From Acidimicrobiia bacterium (lineage in GTDB: Bacteria > Actinomycetota > Acidimicrobiia > IMCC26256 > PALSA-555): 24,697 bases of DNA. Below the pieces are notes generated by a model. It did not search any database. It saw only the letters and a program-made list of their open reading frames with translations, and was not told where the DNA came from. The translations under genes were made by a program, and so were the position numbers. Location of the stretch: the NCBI GenBank assembly GCA_017853455.1, contig JAFMJM010000003.1, positions 1-24,697 on the forward strand. The letters run 5' to 3'. Below, piece after piece: positions 15,352-22,727 of the stretch. The stretch's first letter is position 1; the number at the start of each line of letters is the position of its first letter.

Positions 15352-15933
15352 ATGAAGGCGAGGGGACGGTCGTCGGCGCGGGCGTCGGCGATCACCAGCC
15401 AGAACGGCAGCCGCGCCGACCGTCGGTACGCGAGGCGGATCGCCCGGACGTTGGGTTCGTGCGGACCGGGCCTCGAGGTCGGTCGACCGGCGACGGTGAA
15501 GAACCCCCGCTCGGTGGCGGTCGGGAGTGCGGTGGTGATCCGGGAGCACGCCTGGCTCAACTGCGAGCCGGCCGCCGAACCGACCCTCACCATCGGCGAC
15601 GGCACCTACATCGGTCGCTTCGCCCACATCAACGCCGCGCGCTCGGTCGTGATCGAGGACGAGGTGCTCATCGCCGACCGGGTGCACATCTCGGACTACC
15701 AGCACGCCTTCGACGACCCGACGCGCTCGGTCGTCGGGCAGGGACTCACCGAGCCCCGACCGGTCCGGATCGGCTGGGGGAGCTGGATCGGCGCCGGGGC
15801 GGTGATCATGCCCGGCATCACCCTCGGTCGTGGTGCGATCGTCGGCGCGAACGCGGTGGTCACCGCCGACGTCGGGGACCACGAGATCGTCGCCGGGGTG
15901 CCCGCCCGGGTCATCGGCCGACGTCCCACCTGA
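15352..15933 (+). CDS. Hexapeptide-repeat O-acyltransferase (WbbJ/maltose acetyltransferase type)
   Basis: A 193-residue acyltransferase expected to move an acetyl (or similar) group from acyl-CoA onto a sugar hydroxyl in the cytoplasm. The N-terminal 45 residues are basic. From about residue 56 come hexapeptide-repeat turns of a left-handed beta helix (VAVGSAVVIREHAWLN, LTIGDGTYIGRFAHI, VVIEDEVLIADRVHI). DYQHAF follows with candidate catalytic His112 or His118, and the C-terminal coils VRIGWGSWIGAGAVIMPGI and GAIVGANAVVTADV are typical. The end AGVPARVIGRR is the standard family finish. The first ATG after a TANNNT box was taken as start. It stands between the neuB operon and the CMP-sugar gene, so an O-acetylated nonulosonate or another residue of the same glycan is a likely target. 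Confidence 0.88.
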   Translation: MKARGRSSARASAITSQNGSRADRRYARRIARTLGSCGPGLEVGRPATVKNPRSVAVGSAVVIREHAWLNCEPAAEPTLTIGDGTYIGRFAHINAARSVVIEDEVLIADRVHISDYQHAFDDPTRSVVGQGLTEPRPVRIGWGSWIGAGAVIMPGITLGRGAIVGANAVVTADVGDHEIVAGVPARVIGRRPT

Positions 15934-15948
15934 CCCGGTCCGACCGGG
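15934..15948. terminator. Small hairpin between converging genes
   Basis: CCCGGT, loop CCG, ACCGGG forms a perfect six-pair stem in the 28-base gap between the acyltransferase stop and the stop of the CMP-sugar gene. No T-tract follows on either side, so it is at best a weak bidirectional terminator. Confidence 0.3.
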
Positions 15949-15961
15949 ATCGGGCGGCCCG

Positions 15962-17137
15962 TCAGGCGGAGGGACGGGTGGCGCGGGCGGCGACGAGCCA
16001 GTCGCACACCTCGCGGACCGCGCCGTGGCCCCCGGCCCGGGTCGTGCTCGCCCGGGCCACGCGCACCACCTCGGGTCGGGCGTCCGCCACGGCGACCGGG
16101 AATCCGACGATCGACAGGGCGGGCAGGTCGTTGACGTCGTTGCCCACGAACGCGACCCGGTCGAGCCCCACGCCGTGCCGCTCGGCGATCTCGCGCACGG
16201 CGACGGCCTTGTCGGGGCAGTCCTGCACGCACTCGACGCCGAGCTTGCGGGCCCGGGCCGCCACCACGCCGTTGCGCTCGGTGGAGAGGATCACGACGGG
16301 CACTCCCGCCTCGCGGACCCGGGCGACGCCCCAGCCGTCGCCGCGGTCGCACCACACGGATTCGGTGCCGTGCTCGTCGACGAGGACCCGGTTGTCGGTC
16401 AGCACGCCGTCGAAGTCGAGGACGAGCAGGTCGACGTCGTGGAGGTCGGGCGGGGCGTCGAGGGGCGCCCGGAGCGCGAACAACGAGTCGATCAGCTCGA
16501 GGTCGCCGGGCTCGTCGACCTGGAACGAGTCGAGCGGATGCATGGGCCAGAGCGCGACGCGGCCACCCAGCCGGTTGCCGAGCTCGTCGAGGACCCACGG
16601 CGCGAAGACGTAGATCGACCCGTTCTCCTGCCAGTCGTCGCCGCCGAGGTCCTGGCGGCGGGGCCGGTGCTCGTGGTCGTAGGTGAGTGAGCGCAGCGTG
16701 TCGGGTCCGTCGCGCCACACGAACCCGTGCATGGGGCAGGCCGAGAGCAGCGAGTCGGCACCCTCGGCGCGCAGGTGCCGGATCGCGCCATCGATGTCGT
16801 CGGGACGACGCAGTGGCGAGGTCGGCTGCAGGAAGACGACGAGATCGACCGGTCCGTGCCGGTCCCGGACGTACGCGAGGGCGTGGGCCAGGGTCGGTTC
16901 GGAGGCCGCGCCGTCGGAGGCCAGTTCGGCCGGCCGGTCGACGACCTCGGCGCCGTACCGGCGGGCGACCTCGGCGATCTCGGGGTCGTCGGTCGAGACC
17001 ACGACCAGGTCGACGAGCCGACTGCGCCGGGCGTGGAGGATGCTGTGGGCCAGGAGGGGCAGGCCCCCGACGGGGAGCACGTTCTTGCGCGGGATCCCCT
17101 TGGATCCGCCCCGGGCCGGGATCACCGCAACGATCAT
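15962..17137 (-). CDS. CMP-nonulosonate cytidylyltransferase fused to a KdsC-type HAD phosphatase
   Basis: A 391-residue bifunctional enzyme. Residues 1-225 are a NeuA-type cytidylyltransferase: IPARGGSKGIPRKN (6-19), VSTDDPEIAEVA (48-59), LQPTSPLRRPDDI (103-115) and NGSIYVF (172-178). It joins CTP to an ulosonic acid to give the CMP-activated sugar. Residues about 235-391 are a KdsC-like HAD phosphatase: DFDGVLTDN with Asp241 and Asp243, ILSTER (Ser285), CPDK (Lys310), and GNDVNDLP with Asp334 and Asp337. The phosphatase residues are all present, so this half should be active, in line with dephosphorylation of a 9-phosphate made by NeuB. Fusions of this type are known in sialic/Kdn pathways. 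The start ATG 17137 follows GAGGAC, and the CMAS motif begins at once. Confidence 0.93.
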   Translation of the reverse strand: MIVAVIPARGGSKGIPRKNVLPVGGLPLLAHSILHARRSRLVDLVVVSTDDPEIAEVARRYGAEVVDRPAELASDGAASEPTLAHALAYVRDRHGPVDLVVFLQPTSPLRRPDDIDGAIRHLRAEGADSLLSACPMHGFVWRDGPDTLRSLTYDHEHRPRRQDLGGDDWQENGSIYVFAPWVLDELGNRLGGRVALWPMHPLDSFQVDEPGDLELIDSLFALRAPLDAPPDLHDVDLLVLDFDGVLTDNRVLVDEHGTESVWCDRGDGWGVARVREAGVPVVILSTERNGVVAARARKLGVECVQDCPDKAVAVREIAERHGVGLDRVAFVGNDVNDLPALSIVGFPVAVADARPEVVRVARASTTRAGGHGAVREVCDWLVAARATRPSA

Positions 17138-17172
17138 GTCCTCACGCCCGTGTCCGCCGTCAGAGCGGGACG

Positions 17173-17178
17173 AGGCTA
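17173..17178 (-). promoter_or_regulatory. Candidate -10 box for the CMP-nonulosonate synthetase gene
   Basis: On the minus strand TAGCCT (17178 to 17173) fits TANNNT and lies 35 bases before ATG 17137. The leader would contain GAGGA next to the start. No clear -35 element was seen. Confidence 0.3.
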
Positions 17179-17247
17179 CCCCGTGCCCCGGGGGGAGGTC
17201 GCGGACGGCGCTCCGGCCCGGGCCGGGGTCGATCCGGGGGGCGCTGG

Positions 17248-17253
17248 CATAAT
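17248..17253 (+). promoter_or_regulatory. Candidate -10 box for the epimerase operon
   Basis: CATAAT differs from TATAAT by one base and stands out in this GC-rich divergent gap (17138-17284). It would give a leader of about 25 bases before TTG 17285, with GGGA (17274-17277) as the ribosome site. Confidence 0.4.
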
Positions 17254-17284
17254 CGTCTTCCTTCTGCCGAACCGGGACTGATCG

Positions 17285-18250
17285 TTGGGCGACAACCGCC
17301 GCACCGTTGCCGAAGGCGCCCGGACCCTCGTGACCGGTGGCGCCGGGTTCATCGGATCGCACCTGGTCGAGCGTCTCGTGGCCGGTGGCGCCTCCGTGAC
17401 GGTGCTCGACGACCTGAAGTCGGGCCCACCCCGCAACCTCGCCGCGGTCCTCGACCGCGTCGAGGTGGTCCGGGGTGACGTCACCACCACGCTGGTCGAT
17501 CCCGGTTTCGTCGCCGGTTTCGACGTCGTGTTCCACCTCGCGGCGAACCCGTACATCCCGCCCTCGGTCGACGACCCCCTCTTCGACTTCGAGCTCAACC
17601 TCGGGACGACCCTGCGCCTGCTCGAGGCGCTCCGGGCGGCTCCCCGGGGGCCGCGCCTCGTCTTCACGTCGTCGGCGGCGGTCTACGGGAATCCCCGACG
17701 GCTCCCGATCCGCGAGGACGACCCGACCGTCCCGATCTCGCCGTACGGGGTGAGCAAGTTGGCGGCCGAGCGCTACGTCGCGGTGTACGCCGACCTCTAC
17801 GACCTCACCTGCTCGTCGGTCCGCCTGTTCTCGGTCTACGGGCCGCGGCAGCGCAAGCAGGTCGTCTACGACCTGCTCGACCGGCTCCACGCCGACCCCG
17901 AGCGCCTCGAGGTCTACGGCGACGGCACCCAGGAGCGCGACTTCGTCTTCGTCGGTGACGTCGCCGACGCCATGGTCGCGGTCGCCGACCGGGCGCCGGG
18001 CCGCGGTGAGGCGATCAACGTGGCGTCGGGCACCTCGACGTCGATCGCGGCGCTCGTCGGCGAGCTGAGCGGGGCGATGGGTGTGCACCCGGAGCTCGTG
18101 TGGTCGGGCTCCGTCCGGCCCGGCGACGCCCAGAACTGGTCGGTCGACACCGCAGCCCTGAACGCCCTGCCCTTCGCTGCAGCGGTGCCGTTGGCCGACG
18201 GGTTGCGGGCGACGCTGGCGTGGTACGAGGCCGACCGGCGGGAGGGCTGA
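17285..18250 (+). CDS. NAD-dependent nucleotide-sugar epimerase/dehydratase
   Basis: A 321-residue extended short-chain dehydrogenase acting on a nucleotide sugar in the cytoplasm. It has the NAD-binding GGAGFIG (18-24), the acidic residues after strand two (LDDLKSG), FHLAA (83-87), TSSAAVYG (128-135) and the catalytic YGVSK (Tyr154, Lys158), followed by VRLFSVYGPRQ. This is the UDP-glucose/GlcNAc 4-epimerase-like or GDP-mannose-like subgroup; the exact reaction cannot be read. The start is TTG 17285: an in-frame stop lies just upstream (17279-17281), and the next candidate, GTG 17330, would cut into the Rossmann motif. GGGA precedes it. It is first of a four-gene run; a GT4 gene follows after four bases. 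Confidence 0.88.
   Translation: MGDNRRTVAEGARTLVTGGAGFIGSHLVERLVAGGASVTVLDDLKSGPPRNLAAVLDRVEVVRGDVTTTLVDPGFVAGFDVVFHLAANPYIPPSVDDPLFDFELNLGTTLRLLEALRAAPRGPRLVFTSSAAVYGNPRRLPIREDDPTVPISPYGVSKLAAERYVAVYADLYDLTCSSVRLFSVYGPRQRKQVVYDLLDRLHADPERLEVYGDGTQERDFVFVGDVADAMVAVADRAPGRGEAINVASGTSTSIAALVGELSGAMGVHPELVWSGSVRPGDAQNWSVDTAALNALPFAAAVPLADGLRATLAWYEADRREG
18241..18246 (+). promoter_or_regulatory. Ribosome-binding site of the GT4 gene
   Basis: GGAGGG lies inside the 3' end of the epimerase gene, eight bases before GTG 18255. It is among the best Shine-Dalgarno matches in the window and confirms that start. Confidence 0.55.
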
Positions 18251-18254
18251 CGCC

Positions 18255-19430
18255 GTGCGGGTCGCGTTCACCGACATCGACAACCTGGGCTGGACCGCCG
18301 GCGCGCACTACTACACCAACCTCTTCCACGCGTTGCGCTCGCTCCCCGACGCTCCGACGATCGTGGTGGCCGACCGACCCGGCGGCGCCCCGGGCGGGTA
18401 CGACACGTACCGCGTCCTCGCCGACGAGGTCATCACCCTCCCCGAGCTGCCCCCCAAGCTCTTCGCCGACCGGGTGAAGGGCCGGCTGGGGTTCGCGCCA
18501 CCGCGTCCGCCGGCCGAGGGGGCGCTGCAGGCCGCCGCCGCCGACGTCGTCTTCGCCTGCTGGCGGGCGTTCGGAGCCGACTTCGCCGTGCCCACCCTCG
18601 GTTGGATCCCCGACTTCCAGCACCACCACCACCCCGAGCTCTTCCCCGACGAGGAGCTCGCGGACCGGAACGCGCTCTTCACCGCGATGGCGGCGCAGTG
18701 CACCCGGATCGTGTTGAGCTCCGAGGACGCACGGCGCGACTTCGAGCGGTTCCACCCCGAGCACGCCGACAAGGCCCGGGTCCTGCGGTTCGTGGCGCGG
18801 GTGCCCGACGGCGTCACCGACGCCGATCCGGCCGGCGTCTGCGCCGAGTACCACCTGCCGGAGCGGTTCGTCTACCTCCCCAACCAGTTCTGGCAGCACA
18901 AGAACCACGAAGTGGTGCTCGAGGCCCTGGCGCGACTCCGGTCGACGCGCCCCGAGATCACGGTGGTCTGCACCGGGAACACCGCCGACAACCGTCACCC
19001 GCTCCACTTCGGCGAGCTCCTCGCCCGGGCGTCGCGCCTCGGGGTGCGCGAGAGCTTCGTCGTGCTCGGCTGGGTCCGCCACGCCGACACGTTCCGACTG
19101 CTCCGCCAGTCCCTCGCCGTCCTCCAGCCGTCGCGCTTCGAGGGCTGGAGCACGACCGTCGAGGAGACCAAGTCGATCGGCAAGGGCATCGTGCTGTCGG
19201 ACCTTCCGATCCACCGCGAGCAGGATCCGCCCGGGGTCCGGTGGTTCGACCCGACCGACCCCGCCGACCTGGCCGACCGGTTGGTCGAGGTCTACGACAC
19301 CGCCGCCCCCGGTCCCGACGGGGCGCTCGAGCAGGCCGCCCGTGACGCGCTCCCGGGCCGCATCCGTGAGTACGGCGAGACGTTCGTGGCGATCGCCCGC
19401 GACGCCGTGGCCGCGAGGTCGACGCCGTGA
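18255..19430 (+). CDS. GT4 family glycosyltransferase (GT-B fold)
   Basis: A 391-residue cytoplasmic glycosyltransferase. The N-lobe (MRVAFTDIDNLGWTAGAHYY) binds the acceptor and carries a loop with a histidine run (DFQHHHHPELF). The C-lobe has VYLPNQFWQHKNHEVVLEAL, VVCTGNTADNR and the nucleotide-sugar motif SRFEGWSTTVEETKSIGKG, whose Glu296 and Glu304 form the E-x7-E pair of GT4 enzymes, then VLSDLPIHREQ. Donor and acceptor are unknown. Start GTG 18255 is backed by GGAGGG. The four-base gap to the epimerase and the GTGA overlap with the WbsX-like gene show one operon. Confidence 0.9.
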   Translation: MRVAFTDIDNLGWTAGAHYYTNLFHALRSLPDAPTIVVADRPGGAPGGYDTYRVLADEVITLPELPPKLFADRVKGRLGFAPPRPPAEGALQAAAADVVFACWRAFGADFAVPTLGWIPDFQHHHHPELFPDEELADRNALFTAMAAQCTRIVLSSEDARRDFERFHPEHADKARVLRFVARVPDGVTDADPAGVCAEYHLPERFVYLPNQFWQHKNHEVVLEALARLRSTRPEITVVCTGNTADNRHPLHFGELLARASRLGVRESFVVLGWVRHADTFRLLRQSLAVLQPSRFEGWSTTVEETKSIGKGIVLSDLPIHREQDPPGVRWFDPTDPADLADRLVEVYDTAAPGPDGALEQAARDALPGRIREYGETFVAIARDAVAARSTP

Positions 19431-20590
19431 GCGGAGCGGATCCCACCCCGCCGGCGTCGGCGGCAGCAGCGACCGCGGCGGCCCGAGCGCGGTTGCTGGC
19501 CTTCTACCTGCCCCAGTTCCACCCCATCCCCGAGAACGACGAGAAGTGGGGGAAGGGCTTCACCGAGTGGACGAACGTCTCGAAGGCGCGACCGTCGTTC
19601 CGCGGGCACCGCCAGCCCCGGGTGCCCGCCGACCTCGGGTTCTACGACCTCCGTCTGCCCGAGGCGCGCGCCGCCCAGGCCGACCTCGCCCGGCGCTACG
19701 GGATCGAGGGGTTCTGCTACTGGCACTACTGGTTCGGCGGCCGTCGCCTGCTCGAGCGCCCGTTCGCCGAGGTCCTGGCATCGGGTGAGCCCGACTTCCC
19801 GATCTGCCTGGCCTGGGCGAACGAGTCGTGGACCGACACGTGGCTCGGGACGGGCACCGTGCTGCAGGCCCAGCAGTACTCACCCGACGACGACGTGGCC
19901 CACGCCCGCTGGCTGGCCGAGGCCTTCGCCGACCGCCGCTACGTGCGCATCGAGGGGCGCCCGGTCTTCCTGATCTACCGCCCCGACGAGCTGCCCGACC
20001 TCGCCCGGACCGCCGACACCATCCGCACCGAGGCGACCCGACTCGGGGTGACCGAGCCGCTGGTGCTCGGCGTCGACGCGTTCTCGTTCGGGCACGACTT
20101 CCGCCTCGACGGGCTCGACGGCACCGTCGCCTTCGAGCCGAACCTCGGCCTGCTCCCGCACAACAACCCGACCGCGCCGCTGGCCCGACCGTGGCGCAAG
20201 GTCGTGCGCACGGCGCGCAATCTGCGCCTCGGTGTCCGGAGCACGACCCTCAAGGCCTACAGCTACCGCCGGTACGTCGCCGAGTCGCGCCGCCGGCGGT
20301 CGCTCCACGACCATCCCTACTACCCGGGGATCTTCTCCGGGTGGGACAACACGCCCCGCCGCGGGCGGGGTGCCTTCGTCCTGCTCGACGACGACGTGCG
20401 GTGGTTCGAGGAGGAGCTGGCTCGTCTGGTCGACGAGGTGCAGGTCCGTCCGCCCGACCAGCGGGTGATCTTCGTCACCGCCTGGAACGAATGGGCCGAG
20501 GGCAACGTCCTCGAGCCGGCGCTCGACACCGGGTTCGAGCGCCTCGACGCCGTCGCACGGGTCGTGCTCGGTCGCGTCCCGCAGCGGTGA
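19427..20590 (+). CDS. WbsX/GH99-like protein (copy 1)
   Basis: A 387-residue protein of the WbsX family (glycoside-hydrolase-99-like, found in O-antigen and capsule loci). After a short Ala-rich N-terminus come AFYLPQFHPIPENDEKWG, GFTEWTNVSKARP, DLGFYDLR, GFCYWHYWFGGRRLLERPF, ICLAWANESWTDTW and, near the end, FVTAWNEWAEGNVLEP. The conserved Glu residues in WANE and WNEWAEG are candidate catalytic acids. The family's activity is not well established: endo-type trimming of the glycan or a transferase-like role are both possible. No signal peptide is seen, so it acts in the cytoplasm. The start GTG 19427 overlaps the GT4 stop, and its own stop overlaps the next gene by GTGA. The paralogue follows directly. 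Confidence 0.88.
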   Translation: MSGADPTPPASAAAATAAARARLLAFYLPQFHPIPENDEKWGKGFTEWTNVSKARPSFRGHRQPRVPADLGFYDLRLPEARAAQADLARRYGIEGFCYWHYWFGGRRLLERPFAEVLASGEPDFPICLAWANESWTDTWLGTGTVLQAQQYSPDDDVAHARWLAEAFADRRYVRIEGRPVFLIYRPDELPDLARTADTIRTEATRLGVTEPLVLGVDAFSFGHDFRLDGLDGTVAFEPNLGLLPHNNPTAPLARPWRKVVRTARNLRLGVRSTTLKAYSYRRYVAESRRRRSLHDHPYYPGIFSGWDNTPRRGRGAFVLLDDDVRWFEEELARLVDEVQVRPPDQRVIFVTAWNEWAEGNVLEPALDTGFERLDAVARVVLGRVPQR

Positions 20591-21669
20591 CCACCGTGCG
20601 AGCCCTGGCCTTCTACCTCCCGCAGTACCACCCGATTCCCGAGAACGACGCCTGGTGGGGTCCGGGCTTCACGGAGTGGCGCAACGTCGTCCGGGGTCGC
20701 CCGCTCTTCCCGGGCCACGACCAGCCGCAGCTCCCCGCCGATCTGGGGTTCTACGACCTGCGTGTGGGGGAGACGCGCGTGGCGCAGGCCGATCTGGCCC
20801 GCGAGCACGGCATCTCCGGGTTCGTCTACTACCACTACTGGTTCCAGGGTCGACGGCTGCTGCAGCGACCCTTCGACGAGGTGCTCGCCTCGGGTGAGCC
20901 CGACTTCCCGTTCTGCCTGTGCTGGGCGAACGAGCCGTGGACGCGTGCGTGGGACGGTCTCACCGACGAGGTGCTGGTCGACCAGGCGTACTCCGACGCC
21001 GACGACGAGGCCCACGTCCGCGCGCTGCTCCCGGCGTTCGCCGACCCGCGCGCGGTTCGCGTCGACGGCAAGCCGCTGTTCCTCGTCTACAAGGCGAGTG
21101 CCCTGCCCGACCCGCGGCGCACCACGGACCGGTGGCGCGCCATCGCGGACCGCGAGGGCGTGGGCGAGCTGTTCCTGTGCCGGGTCGAGCACGATCGCGA
21201 CAAGGGTGACCCGCGCCCGCTCGGCTTCGACGCCGCGGTCGACTTCCAGCCCGACTTCGCGAACCTCGGACCCGCCCTGCGGCGTTCGTGGCCCGCCCGG
21301 ATCGGTCGGCGGCTCGGGCTCGGGCGCCAGGCGTACCGGACGCACCGCATCTTCGACTACGCGACCGTCGTCGACCGGATGCTGGCCCGACCCGCGGTCG
21401 ACTACCCCCGCTTCCCGTGCGTCACACCGGGGTGGGACAACACGGCCCGGCGACGCCGGCAGGGGATCGTCCTGCGCGACGCGTCCCCCGAGGTCTACGA
21501 GCGGTGGCTGGCGGCCGTGGTCGCCGACCTCGACCCGCCGACGCCGGGCCAGGACCTCGTCTTCGTGAACGCCTGGAACGAGTGGGCGGAGGGCAACCAC
21601 CTCGAACCGTCGCTCGCCGGCGGTCGGGGCGCACTCGAGGCGACCCGCCGCGTCCTGCTCGGACGCTGA
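20587..21669 (+). CDS. WbsX/GH99-like protein (copy 2)
   Basis: A 360-residue paralogue of the preceding gene, with the same order of motifs: AFYLPQYHPIPENDAWWG, GFTEWRNVVRGRP, DLGFYDLR, GFVYYHYWFQGRRLLQRPF, FCLCWANEPWTRAW and VNAWNEWAEGNHLEP. It lacks the Ala-rich N-terminus of copy 1. Between residues about 180 and 290 the two differ most (here RVEHDRDKGDPRPLGFDAA), suggesting a different glycan subsite. WANEPWTR is the more usual form of the family motif. The start is GTG 20587 in the GTGA overlap; GTG 20596, three codons later, is an alternative. It is the last gene of the operon started at 17285; a 54-base gap with a new -10 box follows. Confidence 0.88.
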   Translation: MTTVRALAFYLPQYHPIPENDAWWGPGFTEWRNVVRGRPLFPGHDQPQLPADLGFYDLRVGETRVAQADLAREHGISGFVYYHYWFQGRRLLQRPFDEVLASGEPDFPFCLCWANEPWTRAWDGLTDEVLVDQAYSDADDEAHVRALLPAFADPRAVRVDGKPLFLVYKASALPDPRRTTDRWRAIADREGVGELFLCRVEHDRDKGDPRPLGFDAAVDFQPDFANLGPALRRSWPARIGRRLGLGRQAYRTHRIFDYATVVDRMLARPAVDYPRFPCVTPGWDNTARRRRQGIVLRDASPEVYERWLAAVVADLDPPTPGQDLVFVNAWNEWAEGNHLEPSLAGGRGALEATRRVLLGR

Positions 21670-21711
21670 CGTCGCGCCACCACCGCCCGCCGCGGTCGCG
21701 GGGATGGCTGT

Positions 21712-21723
21712 CATACTCCAGGG
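21712..21723 (+). promoter_or_regulatory. Leaderless-type promoter of the methyltransferase gene
   Basis: CATACT (21712-21717), six bases, then GTG 21724. The spacing resembles the TANNNT-N7 arrangement at other genes here, and the box stands out against GC-rich surroundings. The AGGGG just before GTG is too close to act as a normal ribosome site. Confidence 0.4.
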
Positions 21724-22671
21724 GTGGCAGGACCCGAGCAGTTGACGGCGGGCGGCTGCGTCGCGTGCGGCGGTGGGTCACGACGAATCGGGCCCAATCC
21801 CGACTACGCGGGTTCCGACGTCGTGCGGTGCCGGAAGTGCGGTCTCGTCTGGACCCGTCCGCTCCCGTCCGCCACCGACCGCTCCGACGACTACGACGGT
21901 CGGTACGCGCTGCACCACGCCACCGATCTCCCGCCGCACTACCTGCCGCACAAGGACGCCCGGGCCGCGGCGCAGCACCGCTTCGTCCTCGACCACACCG
22001 GGATCGGTGCGTCGGCGTCGGTGTCGGTCCTCGACATCGGGTGCGGAGTCGGCTCGTTGCTGCGCGCCTTCGCCGCCGACGCCAACGTGACCGACCTCGT
22101 CGGGATCGAGCCGTCGTCGGTCATGCGGGCGCGCGCCGCGCGGCGTCTCCCGGAGCGCGCGGTCCTGCTCGGTGGGCTGTTCACCCCGGAGGCGGTCGCC
22201 GGGCGCCGGTTCACCCTCGCCGTCGGTTCGCACGTCCTCGAGCACGTCCCCGATCCGGTGTCGTTCCTGGTGGATCTCCGCTCTTGCGTCGAGCCGGGTG
22301 GCGTGGCGTTCTTCGAGGTGCCCCACGAGTCGGCTGCAACGATCGGTGACGTGGTGCGGGCCCGGTGGGCCGGGCTCATGCACGTGATCTTCTTCACCGC
22401 CCCGACCCTGGCCGACGTGTTCCGACGGGCCGGTTGGGAGCCCTTGCGCGTCGCGGCGGTCGGCCCGCCGTTGCCCACGTTCTCGGTCGTCCCCGAGGCG
22501 AATCGCCACTGGCGCCAGCGTTGGCGTGAACGGCTCGGCTCCGGGGCCACCCGGGCCGCGCGCGGCGGCGCAGCGGCGATGGGCACGGTCGAGGCGTTCG
22601 ACCTCGGTGAGGACCCCGACGGTGCCTGGCTGCGCATCGTGGCCCGCAACCCCGGGCCGGGCGGCCCGTGA
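21724..22671 (+). CDS. SAM-dependent methyltransferase with N-terminal zinc ribbon
   Basis: A 315-residue class I methyltransferase of the type common in polysaccharide loci. The N-terminus has a zinc ribbon, Cys12/Cys15 (CVAC) with Cys36/Cys39 (CRKCGLVWTRP). The SAM-binding motif I is VLDIGCGVGSL (102-112), followed by LVGIEPS, then SHVLEHVPDP and EPGGVAFFEVPHE, the usual order in the Methyltransf_23 group. The target is likely a sugar hydroxyl, carbon or chain end. GTG 21724 lies six bases after CATACT. It stands alone between the WbsX operon and the coiled-coil gene, each with its own -10-like box. A chain-capping role fits the Wzt C-terminal domain but is inference. Confidence 0.87.
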   Translation: MAGPEQLTAGGCVACGGGSRRIGPNPDYAGSDVVRCRKCGLVWTRPLPSATDRSDDYDGRYALHHATDLPPHYLPHKDARAAAQHRFVLDHTGIGASASVSVLDIGCGVGSLLRAFAADANVTDLVGIEPSSVMRARAARRLPERAVLLGGLFTPEAVAGRRFTLAVGSHVLEHVPDPVSFLVDLRSCVEPGGVAFFEVPHESAATIGDVVRARWAGLMHVIFFTAPTLADVFRRAGWEPLRVAAVGPPLPTFSVVPEANRHWRQRWRERLGSGATRAARGGAAAMGTVEAFDLGEDPDGAWLRIVARNPGPGGP

Positions 22672-22715
22672 TCCGCCACGCGGGCGGTATGTAGGCCGCG
22701 TCACCGGCCCTCTGC

Positions 22716-22727
22716 GATACTTCTCGG
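22716..22727 (+). promoter_or_regulatory. Leaderless-type promoter of the coiled-coil gene
   Basis: GATACT (22716-22721), six bases, then ATG 22728. It has the same spacing as the methyltransferase promoter. A five-pair hairpin (22673-22687, CCGCC/GGCGG) sits upstream just after the methyltransferase stop, but lacks a T-tract. Confidence 0.4.

Noticed and set aside
15279..15882. Upstream parts of the long minus-strand frames that end in neuB2 and in the 13135 gene
   Set aside because: They run across the divergent promoter and the acyltransferase gene and have no family sequence; the true starts are ATG 15278 and GTG 14400.
18597..18656. Histidine run in the GT4 protein as a metal-binding motif or tag
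   Set aside because: Four consecutive His codons in an otherwise normal loop of the N-lobe; no further ligands seen.
22673..22687. Hairpin after the methyltransferase as a terminator
   Set aside because: Only five pairs and no T-tract; mentioned with the promoter but not called.
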